Below are positions 16,897 through 27,476 of a DNA stretch of 64,000 bases, piece by piece (the first letter of the stretch is position 1; every line of letters begins with the position of its first letter). The DNA comes from Desulfomicrobium sp. UBA5193. Lineage in GTDB: Bacteria > Desulfobacterota > Desulfovibrionia > Desulfovibrionales > Desulfomicrobiaceae. The stretch lies in the NCBI GenBank assembly GCA_002412965.1, contig DHWB01000001.1, forward strand, positions 148,857 to 212,856, in the 5' to 3' direction. Position numbers and translations under genes: made by a program. The notes under the pieces were generated by a model that saw only the letters and a list, made by a program, of their open reading frames with translations, did no database searches and was not told the origin of the DNA.

Positions 16897-18207
16897 ATGG
16901 AATACAAAGTCGAAGAACTGTCCCCGGTCAAACGCAAGGTGACGGTGGAAGTCGGTGTCGAGGAAGTGCATGCCGCCCTGGCCGCCACCGTGGCCCTGTA
17001 TCGCAAGGGTGCGGACATCAAGGGTTTCCGCAAGGGCAAAGTCCCGTCCACCGTGGTCGAGGCCAAGTACCGCAAGCAGATTTACGGGGAAGCTACCACT
17101 GATCTGATCAATTATCATATCAATGATATCCTGGGCGAGATGAAGCTCTCCCCCCTGTCCCGCATTGACGTCGATGCCAAGGAAATGGAGCGCGATGAGG
17201 CGTATTCCTACACGTTCTCCTTTGAAATCGCCCCGACCTTCGACCTGCCCGAATACAAGGGCCTCGCCGTGGAAGAGGAAGAGGTGGTCGTCGATCCGAA
17301 GCAGGTCGAGGACGTCATCGAGCGCATCCGTCAGAACATGGCCAAGACCGTGATCATCAAGGAAGAGCGCCCGGTAGCCGACGGCGATATCGCGGTCATC
17401 GACTTCCAGGCCTTCCAGGACGGCGCGCCCATGGAAGGAATCGCGGCCAACAAGTTTGAGCTGCCCCTGGGCGAAGGCAACTCCCTGGTGGAATTCGAGG
17501 ACATCGTCAAAGGAATGACTCCCGGCGAGAACACGGAAAAGGAACTGACCTTCCCCGCCGACTTCATCAACGACAAGCTGGCCGGTCAGACCGTGTCCAT
17601 GCAGGTCACCCTGCATGCCATCAAGGTCCGCGAACTGCCCGAAGTCAATGCTGACTTTGCCGAGCTGGCCGGTGGCTACGCCTCTGTGCAGGAACTGAAA
17701 GACGCCATCGAGAAGTCCTATGTTTCGACCCGCAAGCAGCTGGTCAAGGGCGACGCCCAGAAGAAACTCCTTGACGGCATCAAGGCCGAGGTCAGCTTCG
17801 AGCTGCCCGAGAGCATCGTCGAAGAGCAGATCGACAAGCAGATCGTCGAGTTGCAGGGCAAGCTGGAGCGTCAGGGCAAGAGCCTCGACTCCCTGGGCCG
17901 CACTCCGGCTGAATTGCGCGCCGAACAGCGCCCCCAGGCCGAAGACGTGGTCAAATCCTCCCTGGTTCTGCTGGCCATCGCCAGCGCCGAGGAGTTGACC
18001 GTCGATCCCCAGGAAGTGGACCTGGTCCTGCAGAAGCTGGCCGCCTCCACCGGCAAGGATTTCCACTCCATCAAGGATTACTACGAGCAGCATAACCTGA
18101 TGATCCCGCTCAAGGATCGGGTCCTGGCTGACAAGGCCATGGATCTGATTTACGCCAATGCCACGGTGACCACGGTTCCCCCGGCGACGGCGACCCCGGA
18201 CGCATAA
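16897..18207 (+). CDS. tig: Trigger factor, ribosome-bound chaperone
   Basis: Binds at the ribosome exit tunnel and folds nascent chains. The 436-residue protein has the ribosome-binding signature GFRKGKVP at residues 46-53, a central FKBP-like PPIase domain (from about residue 150, DGDIAVIDFQAF), and a helical C-terminal chaperone domain. AAGGAG at 16884-16889 fixes the start; the longer frame to 16819 is not needed. A strong terminator follows. It heads the classic tig-clpP-clpX-lon gene order. Confidence 0.96.
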   Translation: MEYKVEELSPVKRKVTVEVGVEEVHAALAATVALYRKGADIKGFRKGKVPSTVVEAKYRKQIYGEATTDLINYHINDILGEMKLSPLSRIDVDAKEMERDEAYSYTFSFEIAPTFDLPEYKGLAVEEEEVVVDPKQVEDVIERIRQNMAKTVIIKEERPVADGDIAVIDFQAFQDGAPMEGIAANKFELPLGEGNSLVEFEDIVKGMTPGENTEKELTFPADFINDKLAGQTVSMQVTLHAIKVRELPEVNADFAELAGGYASVQELKDAIEKSYVSTRKQLVKGDAQKKLLDGIKAEVSFELPESIVEEQIDKQIVELQGKLERQGKSLDSLGRTPAELRAEQRPQAEDVVKSSLVLLAIASAEELTVDPQEVDLVLQKLAASTGKDFHSIKDYYEQHNLMIPLKDRVLADKAMDLIYANATVTTVPPATATPDA

Positions 18208-18213
18208 GTTCAT

Positions 18214-18239
18214 GGGCCGGGCTTGTCCCGGCCCTTTTT
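18214..18239 (+). terminator. Rho-independent terminator after tig
   Basis: Perfect stem GGGCCGGG/CCCGGCCC (18214-18221 with 18227-18234), a five-base loop and five T residues. Confidence 0.9.
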
Positions 18240-18322
18240 CTTCCTCAAGGCGTCCACGTTTGATCCTGGCAGGCAATGTGCAGGGAAAAACCGGACGAAC
18301 CGCGACTTCTTCCGCACAGCCC

Positions 18323-18350
18323 TTGACACCCTGTCCCGGATCGTTATTTT
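18323..18350 (+). promoter_or_regulatory. Promoter upstream of clpP
   Basis: TTGACA at 18323-18328 and TATTTT at 18345-18350, spaced by 16 bases. With the tig terminator it makes clpP the start of a separate unit. Confidence 0.55.
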
Positions 18351-18398
18351 CCCAATCTTTGGTGCTTGCACTTATCCTGGTTTTTTTGAGGAGCTTTC

Positions 18399-18995
18399 AT
18401 GGTCAGAAATTCCGTATTCGTCATTGAGAACACCGGCCGCGGCGAGCGGATGTACGATATCTATTCCCGCCTGCTCAAGGATCGCATCGTGCTCCTCGGC
18501 ACGCCGATCGACGATCACGTCGCCAATTCCATCTGCGCACAGCTTCTGTTTCTGGAGTCGGAAAATCCCGAAAAGCAGATCTACATGTACATCAATTCCC
18601 CCGGCGGGGCAGTGACGGCCGGCATGGCCATCTACGACACCATGCAGTACATTTCCGCCCCCGTGGCCACGCTGTGCATCGGCCAGGCCGCGAGCATGGC
18701 CGCGGTGCTCCTGTCCGCGGGCGAGAAGGGCATGCGCTACACCCTGCCGCATTCCCGCATCATGATCCATCAGCCCATGGGCGGGTTCCAGGGCCAGGCC
18801 ACGGATATCGCGATCCAGGCCAAGGAGATCATTCGCCTGCGCGGGGAGCTGAACGGCATCCTGGCCAATCACACCGGTCAGACTCTGGAAAAGGTTGAAC
18901 AGGACACGGAACGTGATTATTTCATGAGTGGTGAGGAAGCCTGCGCCTACGGGCTCATCGATCAGGTCCTCGCCTCCCGGAAGGAACTGGAATAG
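18399..18995 (+). CDS. clpP: ATP-dependent Clp protease, proteolytic subunit
   Basis: Serine peptidase that forms the barrel of ClpXP. The 198-residue protein carries the catalytic triad Ser99 (GQAASMAA), His124 (HSRIMIHQP) and Asp173 (ERDYFM), at the spacing known for E. coli ClpP. The IYMYINSPGG strand is also present. GAGGAG lies upstream of the ATG. The next gene, 29 bases on, is its unfoldase clpX. Confidence 0.97.
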   Translation: MVRNSVFVIENTGRGERMYDIYSRLLKDRIVLLGTPIDDHVANSICAQLLFLESENPEKQIYMYINSPGGAVTAGMAIYDTMQYISAPVATLCIGQAASMAAVLLSAGEKGMRYTLPHSRIMIHQPMGGFQGQATDIAIQAKEIIRLRGELNGILANHTGQTLEKVEQDTERDYFMSGEEACAYGLIDQVLASRKELE

Positions 18996-19024
18996 TCCGG
19001 AATTTTTAGAATTTTGAGGTAGCC

Positions 19025-20275
19025 ATGGCGGAAAGAAAAAAAAGAACCGGCAAGGACCTGACCTGCTCATTTTGCGGCAAGGGTCAGGACGAAGTGCAGC
19101 GGCTCATTGCCGGACCGGAAGTGTATATCTGCAATGAATGCATCGCGCTGTGCGACGACATTCTGAAGAACGACAATCGCAAGGAAGAGCTGGATTCCAC
19201 GGAGATTCCCCTGCCCAAGGAAATCAAGGCCTCCCTCGACGATTACGTTGTCGGCCAGGATGACGCCAAGAAGATCCTGTCGGTGGCGGTGTACAACCAC
19301 TACAAGCGCATCAAGTATCACGCCCTGGTCAAGGATGACGTGGAGCTGGACAAGAGCAACATCCTCCTGATCGGACCCACGGGTTCGGGCAAGACCTTGC
19401 TGGCGCAGACACTGGCCCGCATCCTGAAGGTGCCTTTCGCCATCGCCGACGCCACGACCCTGACCGAGGCCGGTTATGTTGGCGAGGACGTGGAGAACAT
19501 CCTGGTCCAGCTGGTGCAAAATGCCGACTATGACCTGGAAGCCGCGGCCAAGGGCATCATCTATGTCGACGAGATCGACAAGATTTCGCGCAAGTCCGAC
19601 AGCCCGTCCATCACCCGCGACGTATCCGGCGAGGGTGTGCAGCAGGCGCTCCTGAAGATCATCGAAGGGACCGTGGCCAACATTCCGCCCAAGGGTGGTC
19701 GCAAGCACCCGCAGCAGGAATTCATCCGTCTCGACACTTCGAATATTCTCTTTATCGTCGGCGGCGCCTTCATCGGCCTCGAAGACATCGTCAAGCAGCG
19801 CATCCAGGGCTCGAGCATGGGCTTTGGAGCCAAGATGCGCCGCAAGCAGGAAGAGAAGACGGACAGCCTGCTCCGGCAGGTCCATCCCATGGACTTGATC
19901 CGTTTCGGCCTTATACCAGAATTTACGGGACGCATCTCTGTCATCACCTCGCTCAGGGAGTTGACCGAAGATGACCTGATGCGCATCCTGCAGGAGCCCA
20001 AGAACGCGCTCATCAAGCAGTACCAGAAGATGTTCGAGCTTGAGAACGTGGAGCTCAAATTCACCTCCAACGCGATGAAGGCACTGGCCGCCAAGGCCAT
20101 CAAGCTTGAGACCGGCGCCCGAGGTCTCAGATCGGTGATGGAATCCATCATGCTCGAGATCATGTACACCATGCCCTCGATGAAGGACGTGACTGAGTGC
20201 GTCATCAACAGGGGCGTCGTGGACGAGGGCAAAGAGCCGCTCATCCTGTTCAAACCCGAGGCCAAGAGCGCCTGA
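19025..20275 (+). CDS. clpX: ATP-dependent Clp protease, ATP-binding subunit
   Basis: AAA+ unfoldase that recognises tagged substrates and feeds them to ClpP. The 416-residue protein has the N-terminal zinc-binding domain (CSFCGKGQDEVQRLIAGP, then CNECIALC), Walker A GPTGSGKT and Walker B IIYVDEIDKI. The pore-loop region LTEAGYVGEDVENIL and the ClpP-docking IGF-type loop region are at the usual places. GAGGT precedes the start. It is followed by lon after 34 bases. Confidence 0.97.
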   Translation: MAERKKRTGKDLTCSFCGKGQDEVQRLIAGPEVYICNECIALCDDILKNDNRKEELDSTEIPLPKEIKASLDDYVVGQDDAKKILSVAVYNHYKRIKYHALVKDDVELDKSNILLIGPTGSGKTLLAQTLARILKVPFAIADATTLTEAGYVGEDVENILVQLVQNADYDLEAAAKGIIYVDEIDKISRKSDSPSITRDVSGEGVQQALLKIIEGTVANIPPKGGRKHPQQEFIRLDTSNILFIVGGAFIGLEDIVKQRIQGSSMGFGAKMRRKQEEKTDSLLRQVHPMDLIRFGLIPEFTGRISVITSLRELTEDDLMRILQEPKNALIKQYQKMFELENVELKFTSNAMKALAAKAIKLETGARGLRSVMESIMLEIMYTMPSMKDVTECVINRGVVDEGKEPLILFKPEAKSA

Positions 20276-20309
20276 CCCCTGTGTCGGGCCAAGACCTGCG
20301 AGATCAATA

Positions 20310-22757
<2,448 letters not shown>

Positions 22758-22792
22758 CAAACCGCCCTCATGGGCTGCCTTAAAATTCGACC

Positions 22793-22824
22793 AACCCTCG
22801 CTGCGCATGTGGCGGGGGTTTTTT
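22793..22824 (+). terminator. Terminator after lon
   Basis: Stem AACCCTCGC/GCGGGGGTT (22793-22801 with 22812-22820, one T-G pair) runs into six T residues (22819-22824), which overlap the stop codon of the converging gene. Confidence 0.85.
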
Positions 22825-23599
22825 ATTTCATTTGGTACACCCAGACCGGCTTGTCGTCGCGGTTTTGAAGCACGGCCACGGGCTCAAGCGCGGTGGCTTC
22901 GAATTCCAGGCTGATCAGCCAGGCGCCCGGCGCGAGTTCTGTTTTTGCCTTGGCCGCCGCCGGTCCCATGCTCTCGGGGCGCTGGAAGAGGTAGACCATG
23001 TCATAGACGGACCAGTCCTCCTTCCAGATGTCCCCGCGCCGCAACCGCGCAAAGGGGCAGCGCCAGCCGCACACAAGGAGCAGGGGCCAGCTTTTCTCCA
23101 CCCCTTCGATGCGCGCCAGGGGATAGATGCGGTAAAGCTCCGCAAGCCCGTCGCCCAGTCCGCAGCCCGCATCGAGAATGCGGTCCGTGCTTTTGAGCGG
23201 CGCGGTCTTGTCCAGACCATCCAGGATGCCGCGGGGAGTTGGGAAGAGCGGGGCATCCCGCCAGGCGCTCATGGGGTAGAGGAGTAGCAACAGGGCCAAC
23301 GGGATGAGCCAGACCCAGGGCGGAAGCCCGGTGCCAAGGTTGGATGCGGCCAGGGACAGGGGGAAGCCTGCCGCAATAAAGAGTTTTCGCCAGGTGGAAT
23401 CGGCCCGGATACCTGCGCAAAGACCAAGGCTTGTGGCCAGGGTCAGGCTCCACCAAGGCGGAACGTGCAAGGCGTGCAAACCAAGAAAGAGTGCCCACGC
23501 CACAGCCCATGCCAGTAGGGCGGGCAGAGGCCAGGGCATGCGCTTGCGGGTGGACTTTTGGCCCGTGCGTGTAGGGTCGGTGGTGCCAAGTTTGTGCAT
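22823..23599 (-). CDS. Membrane-anchored SAM-dependent methyltransferase-like protein
   Basis: A 258-residue protein. Residues 20-105 hold about four hydrophobic segments (for example LLAWAVAWALFLGLHAL and VWLIPLALLLLLYPM). From residue 130 a class I methyltransferase-like fold begins, with motif I DRILDAGCGLGDGL and the acidic residue of motif II in IEGVEK. The substrate is unknown; the anchoring suggests a membrane-linked one. The start at 23599 follows the hydrophobic N-terminus; upstream codons remain open but have no ribosome site. It converges with lon. Confidence 0.7.
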   Translation of the reverse strand: MHKLGTTDPTRTGQKSTRKRMPWPLPALLAWAVAWALFLGLHALHVPPWWSLTLATSLGLCAGIRADSTWRKLFIAAGFPLSLAASNLGTGLPPWVWLIPLALLLLLYPMSAWRDAPLFPTPRGILDGLDKTAPLKSTDRILDAGCGLGDGLAELYRIYPLARIEGVEKSWPLLLVCGWRCPFARLRRGDIWKEDWSVYDMVYLFQRPESMGPAAAKAKTELAPGAWLISLEFEATALEPVAVLQNRDDKPVWVYQMK

Positions 23600-23749
23600 G
23601 ATGCTCGCGGAGAAGAGGGTTGCTTGGTGTGAGGAATTGTGCGGTAAACCCGTGGAAAAGAAAAGTCCGGAGGCGCTCCCTGCGAGATTGCGGAGGGGAA
23701 ACGATTTTTTGTTGTGATCCACGCACTTTTGTGCTGATCTGCCTGCTCC

Positions 23750-24394
23750 ATGAAACACGAAGCGACAACCACTCCCCCGACTGATCTGGCCCAGGCCCGC
23801 GCCACGCGCAATCCCTTGCGCAAGCTTTACTACTGGACCCTTCACTGGGCCGGCACTCCCTACGCGCTGCCCGCGCTGGCGATCCTGTCCTTTGCCGAAA
23901 GCTCCTTTTTTCCGGTGCCGCCCGACGTGCTGCTCATCGCCCTGTGCTTTTCCACGCCCGCGCGCTGGTTCCGACTGGCCTTGTGGTGCACTGCGGCCTC
24001 GGTTGCCGGCGGGCTATTTGGCTATTTTATCGGGTGGGGGCTTTGGGAGACCGTGGGGCTGCCCATCGTGCAGATGTACCACGGCGAGGCCGTGGTCGAG
24101 ATGGTGCGCGTCTGGTATGAAAACTACGGCTTTTTCGGAGTGCTCGTCGCGGCGGTGACGCCCATTCCCTACAAGGTCTTCACCATCGCTTCGGGCATGA
24201 TGAGTTTTGATCTGACCCAGTTTGTCCTGGCCTCCATCCTCGGCCGGGGATTGCGGTTTTTTCTCGTGGCAGGGCTTATCCGCATGTATGGCGCCCGCAT
24301 CAAACCCTTCATGGAGAGGCACTTCGAGCTGGCGGCCTCGGCCCTGGTCGCGCTGGCCATCCTGGGATTTGTGGCTATCAAGTATCTGAAATAG
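23750..24394 (+). CDS. DedA/VTT-family inner-membrane protein (YqaA-like)
   Basis: A 214-residue protein with about five hydrophobic segments and the VTT (SNARE-associated) signature: an E-S-S-F-F-P-V-P-P-D-V-L loop near residue 50 and F-G-V-L-V-A-A-V-T-P-I-P-Y-K with a conserved arginine in LGRGLRFF. Members act in lipid scrambling or undecaprenyl phosphate recycling and in membrane homeostasis. It is divergent from the methyltransferase gene, and a bidirectional terminator follows. Confidence 0.85.
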   Translation: MKHEATTTPPTDLAQARATRNPLRKLYYWTLHWAGTPYALPALAILSFAESSFFPVPPDVLLIALCFSTPARWFRLALWCTAASVAGGLFGYFIGWGLWETVGLPIVQMYHGEAVVEMVRVWYENYGFFGVLVAAVTPIPYKVFTIASGMMSFDLTQFVLASILGRGLRFFLVAGLIRMYGARIKPFMERHFELAASALVALAILGFVAIKYLK

Positions 24395-24400
24395 AATCTA

Positions 24401-24432
24401 AAAATCCTCTGTCGGGGCAGGCAGAGGATTTT
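24401..24432. terminator. Bidirectional terminator
   Basis: A perfect 11-bp stem AAAATCCTCTG/CAGAGGATTTT (24401-24411 with 24422-24432) lies between converging genes. T-rich arms on both strands suit either direction. Confidence 0.85.
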
Positions 24433-24450
24433 CAGGTTGTGCAGGATGCG

Positions 24451-24756
24451 TTACGCGTGTTCCGTTGGCCACAGCTTGGTCAGGGCGCGTATGCTCTTCG
24501 TCTCGATCCAGTCGGCGGTCGTCGCCGCGTAATCTGCGAAATGCGGGGTGCTGACGTGAACCTCATAAAAAGTTGGCGCATCCGTGTAAGTCTCGTAAAG
24601 GACGAAGCTGGTGGGTTTTTCGGGATCCTGCAGGATTTCGAAGCCGAGACACCCTTTCTCCCTGGTGATTGAATTTTCTCCCTGCCGAGTAACCGCTTTT
24701 CGAAAGTGTTCCACATATTCCGGGCGTACAAGAACATCCACAATGACGACGAACAT
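24451..24756 (-). CDS. Antibiotic biosynthesis monooxygenase (ABM) domain protein
   Basis: A 101-residue single-domain protein of the dimeric alpha-beta barrel ABM/YgiN family, members of which oxidise quinols or aromatic substrates or take part in quinone redox cycling. It begins MFVVIVDVLVRPEYVEHF and shows the family pattern REKGCLGFEILQDPEKPTSFVLYETY...HVSTPHF. The ATG at 24756 fits the family start; a TTG further upstream is rejected. The exact substrate cannot be told. Confidence 0.85.
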   Translation of the reverse strand: MFVVIVDVLVRPEYVEHFRKAVTRQGENSITREKGCLGFEILQDPEKPTSFVLYETYTDAPTFYEVHVSTPHFADYAATTADWIETKSIRALTKLWPTEHA

Positions 24757-24847
24757 GGGTTGCGTACCTCTCGCAATGAAATGTTGACGTGGAGTCAAGA
24801 GACCTGACCGTTGACGTTGCTTTATGCCTGCCTTGGACCCTGGAATT

Positions 24848-25060
24848 TCAAGGCAGAAGACTCTTGGCCTTGTCCATTTGGCTCGGGGTGAGGTCGGAAG
24901 GAACGTTTTCTCTTCCCAAGGCTTTGCACACGATATAGCGCGCGCAGTTGGCGTAATCGCCTTGACAATATTTGCGTTTCATCATGTTGGCCGTTGTCGG
25001 CATGTTGGCCATTTTATCGTTAAAAAAAAGACACTTGGAAATCAATTCGCAATGAGCCAT
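24848..25060 (-). CDS. Small five-cysteine hypothetical protein
   Basis: A 70-residue protein with a GGGAGG site just before its ATG. Cysteines lie at 4, 10, 32, 39 and 45, in the arrangement MAHCELISKC and KYCQGDYANCARYIVCKALG. This suggests a metal-binding or redox role, but no enzyme fold is recognisable. Similar short proteins with a YC-x-GD-x3-CARY motif are, as I recall, common as hypothetical genes in sulfate and metal reducers. It lies upstream of the ABM gene on the same strand, 91 bases away, so the two could be co-transcribed. Confidence 0.75.
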   Translation of the reverse strand: MAHCELISKCLFFNDKMANMPTTANMMKRKYCQGDYANCARYIVCKALGRENVPSDLTPSQMDKAKSLLP

Positions 25061-25284
25061 GAGCCCTCCCCAGTTTCACGTGAGGCTATCACTCCAAGGG
25101 GAGCATGGCAACACGTCGATGCTGTGCTGAGACATGCTCGCTGGAAGTTATGGATTGGTCCGGAGTTTCCTTTTGCCCCGAAAATCTCTGACAAAGGAGT
25201 CAGTCATCATTAGCGGTACAGGCACGCCTGGGTTTTTTCAGAGCATGACGCCTCGCCCGGACAGACGGGGTTGGTGAGTGAGGA

Positions 25285-26619
25285 TCAAGAAACCAGCGTG
25301 TCGGCCCCGGCATGAAAATATTTCCAGGCGACGTCGATCAGTTCCGCGCTCAGGTCCCGGCCGGATCTGTGGGCGTATCGTTCATGCAGGGGCACGGCCA
25401 TGGCGACGAAGGTGTCGACGATCTCGGGGTCGAAATGTATCCCGCGCCCGCGCATGAGGATGTCGAGGGCCGTCGCGCAGCTCAGCGCCTTCTTGTAGGG
25501 CCTGCGTGAGGTCAGAGCGTCGAAGACGTCGGCCACGGCGAAGATCCGCGCCGTGAGGGGGATGTCCTTCCCGCTTATTCCGTTCGGATAGCCCTTGCCG
25601 TCGAATTTTTCGTGGTGGCACCCGACGACGTCCTTTGCGTCGCTCAGCCAGGTCGAGCGTGCGACCACGTCCAGGCCGTGCCTGACGTGGGTCTTCATGA
25701 TCTCGAATTCTTCCTCCGTGAGCTTGCCGGGCTTGAGCAGGATGCTGTCCGTGATGGCTATCTTGCCGACGTCGTGCAGGAACGCGCCCTTGGCGAGGGC
25801 GCGCATTCCGGCCGCGTCCAGTCCGATGGCTTCGGCCATGCGCAAGGCGTAGAGGGTCACCCGGTAGTTGTGCTCGTCGGTGTCACTGTCCCGCTTGGCG
25901 ACGGCGCAGCCGAGCAGGGCCAGCGTTTCGAAGTTTGCCGCCTGCAGGTTGCGGGAGAAGGCGACGAGACGGTTGGTCAGGCGCAGGATGACCGGGTAGA
26001 GGAGAGCCGCCGTGGCCAGGGCAACGAACGCGACGGCTCCGACGGTGTAGAATATTTTTCGTTCCATGGCCGCCAGCACAGGCGGGGCCGGGACAAAGAC
26101 GATCTCGGCGCGTCCGGTTTCACTCCGTCCGAGGTCGTCTATGGGCAGTATGGCGTGGACGCAGAGGACCTCCGCGATAAAGACAGTTTCCGACCAGGCC
26201 CCGGTCTCGAGCGCAGGGCCCTCGCCTGCATGGACATGCGTGCGCACCGCCTCGTGCAGCACGAAGGTCCGGTCCAGATACTCCTCCCCGTCAGAGATGC
26301 CCGGCTTGGAAAATCTGGCGTAGACGATCTTGCCGCGCCTGTTTTTCCTGGTTTTGGAGGAAATTTTTTCTTCGACCGCCTGACGAAAGGCGGCCAAGGG
26401 CTTCAGCCCGTCATGGGAGAAGATCTCGCGGGTGCGCTCCACCAGTTCCGCGAGATCTTCCTGCGCCTCGGCAACCACCGCCTCTTCCAGCATGCGCTGT
26501 TCCGCGAGATAGGCCAGGGTGGCCAGGGTCAGGGCGATGACCGTGGCCATGAGCGCTAGCCGGGCGACCAGGATGCGGCGCACGTATGTCAAGAGCGGAA
26601 CGTTTCGCGGTGAATGCAT
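25285..26619 (-). CDS. Membrane HD-GYP domain protein, probable cyclic-di-GMP phosphodiesterase
   Basis: A 444-residue sensor protein with a first membrane segment at residues 17-40 (LVARLALMATVIALTLATLAY), a periplasmic region of about 160 residues and a second membrane segment near 210-230. A cytoplasmic HD-GYP domain starts near residue 260. The metal/catalytic motif HDVGKIAITDSILLKPGKL, HHEKFDGKGYPNG and FAVADVFDALTSRRPYK are intact, so hydrolysis of cyclic-di-GMP is likely. AGGAG four bases before ATG 26619 sets the start; a longer frame to 26703 has no ribosome site. The periplasmic signal is unknown. Confidence 0.88.
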   Translation of the reverse strand: MHSPRNVPLLTYVRRILVARLALMATVIALTLATLAYLAEQRMLEEAVVAEAQEDLAELVERTREIFSHDGLKPLAAFRQAVEEKISSKTRKNRRGKIVYARFSKPGISDGEEYLDRTFVLHEAVRTHVHAGEGPALETGAWSETVFIAEVLCVHAILPIDDLGRSETGRAEIVFVPAPPVLAAMERKIFYTVGAVAFVALATAALLYPVILRLTNRLVAFSRNLQAANFETLALLGCAVAKRDSDTDEHNYRVTLYALRMAEAIGLDAAGMRALAKGAFLHDVGKIAITDSILLKPGKLTEEEFEIMKTHVRHGLDVVARSTWLSDAKDVVGCHHEKFDGKGYPNGISGKDIPLTARIFAVADVFDALTSRRPYKKALSCATALDILMRGRGIHFDPEIVDTFVAMAVPLHERYAHRSGRDLSAELIDVAWKYFHAGADTLVS

Positions 26620-26859
26620 GCGTCTCCTGATGAGCGGTTCATGAAAGTGATCGGACGATTCGCGCTCAAGGATGTACCCGCTCTCCACCGCGTTGTCATG
26701 CATCGTGTCGGAACTGTCCGCCGAAACCCCGAAAGCCGTGGCGGAGCCGCAAGCGGTGGTTTGCGGAAAAAGTGGGGCTCGTATACATTATCGTCGCTTG
26801 AAACCAAAAGTGACGGAACCGCTGCAGGATGTCCCGCTCCCTTCCTCCAAGGAGTTGCC

Positions 26860-27294
26860 ATGATCAGAAACAATGAACCGTTCCGGAAGGGACTCCTGGC
26901 CTTTGGCCTGTTCCTGGCGGCGTGGCTGCTCGTGGCAGGGTGCGCGGCGCGGCAGTTGTCCACGGTTTGCGCCGGCGACGTAGAAAACAATTCCGGGGTA
27001 GTGATCCGGAATCTGCGCATCACGCATCTGCCGACAGGGCGTTTTTTCGCGGTCGGGTCCTTGCAACCCGGCAAATCCTTTTTTCTTGATTTCGAGACCC
27101 GGGAGCTTGAGGCCACGAGCGCAGACCTGACCTGGACCGATTCTTCGGGCCGGTCACACCGTGATCGCCTGGATTTGCGCTTGCTGATGGGCGCACATCC
27201 CGGCGGACCTTACCGGATGGTCTATTCCATATGGTCGGATGGCTTGGCCTCCGTCAATCTGAGGGCCTGCGGTCCCAGTCCCGGTGTGCATTGA
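26860..27294 (+). CDS. Small lipoprotein, unknown function
   Basis: A 144-residue protein with a lipoprotein signal peptide: hydrophobic GLLAFGLFLAAWLLVAGC ending in a lipobox Cys near residue 28. The mature part is beta-rich (NNSGVVIRNLRITHLPTGRFF...) and resembles no family I know. AAGGAG precedes the ATG; the frame is open upstream to 26614, but that part is antisense to the HD-GYP gene. It is divergent from that gene and alone in its gap. Confidence 0.78.
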   Translation: MIRNNEPFRKGLLAFGLFLAAWLLVAGCAARQLSTVCAGDVENNSGVVIRNLRITHLPTGRFFAVGSLQPGKSFFLDFETRELEATSADLTWTDSSGRSHRDRLDLRLLMGAHPGGPYRMVYSIWSDGLASVNLRACGPSPGVH

Positions 27295-27476
27295 GGTGCG
27301 GTTCGCGACGGATTGAGCGACCGGGTTCAATGCCATAACGTCGGCATCTGGAGTGAGGGTCAGGTCGGGAAAATGGGAATGGTGAACATTTTCATGCTGC
27401 TATAATGAATAATCATGTTCGAAAATGTGTGCGCGATGTTCATGGACAATAATGCCGAGTGATTTGGGAAAAAAGC

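Noticed and set aside
24824..25213. Plus-strand 129-codon frame opposite the small five-cysteine gene
   Set aside because: No ribosome site; the minus-strand gene has a better start signal and a structured cysteine pattern.
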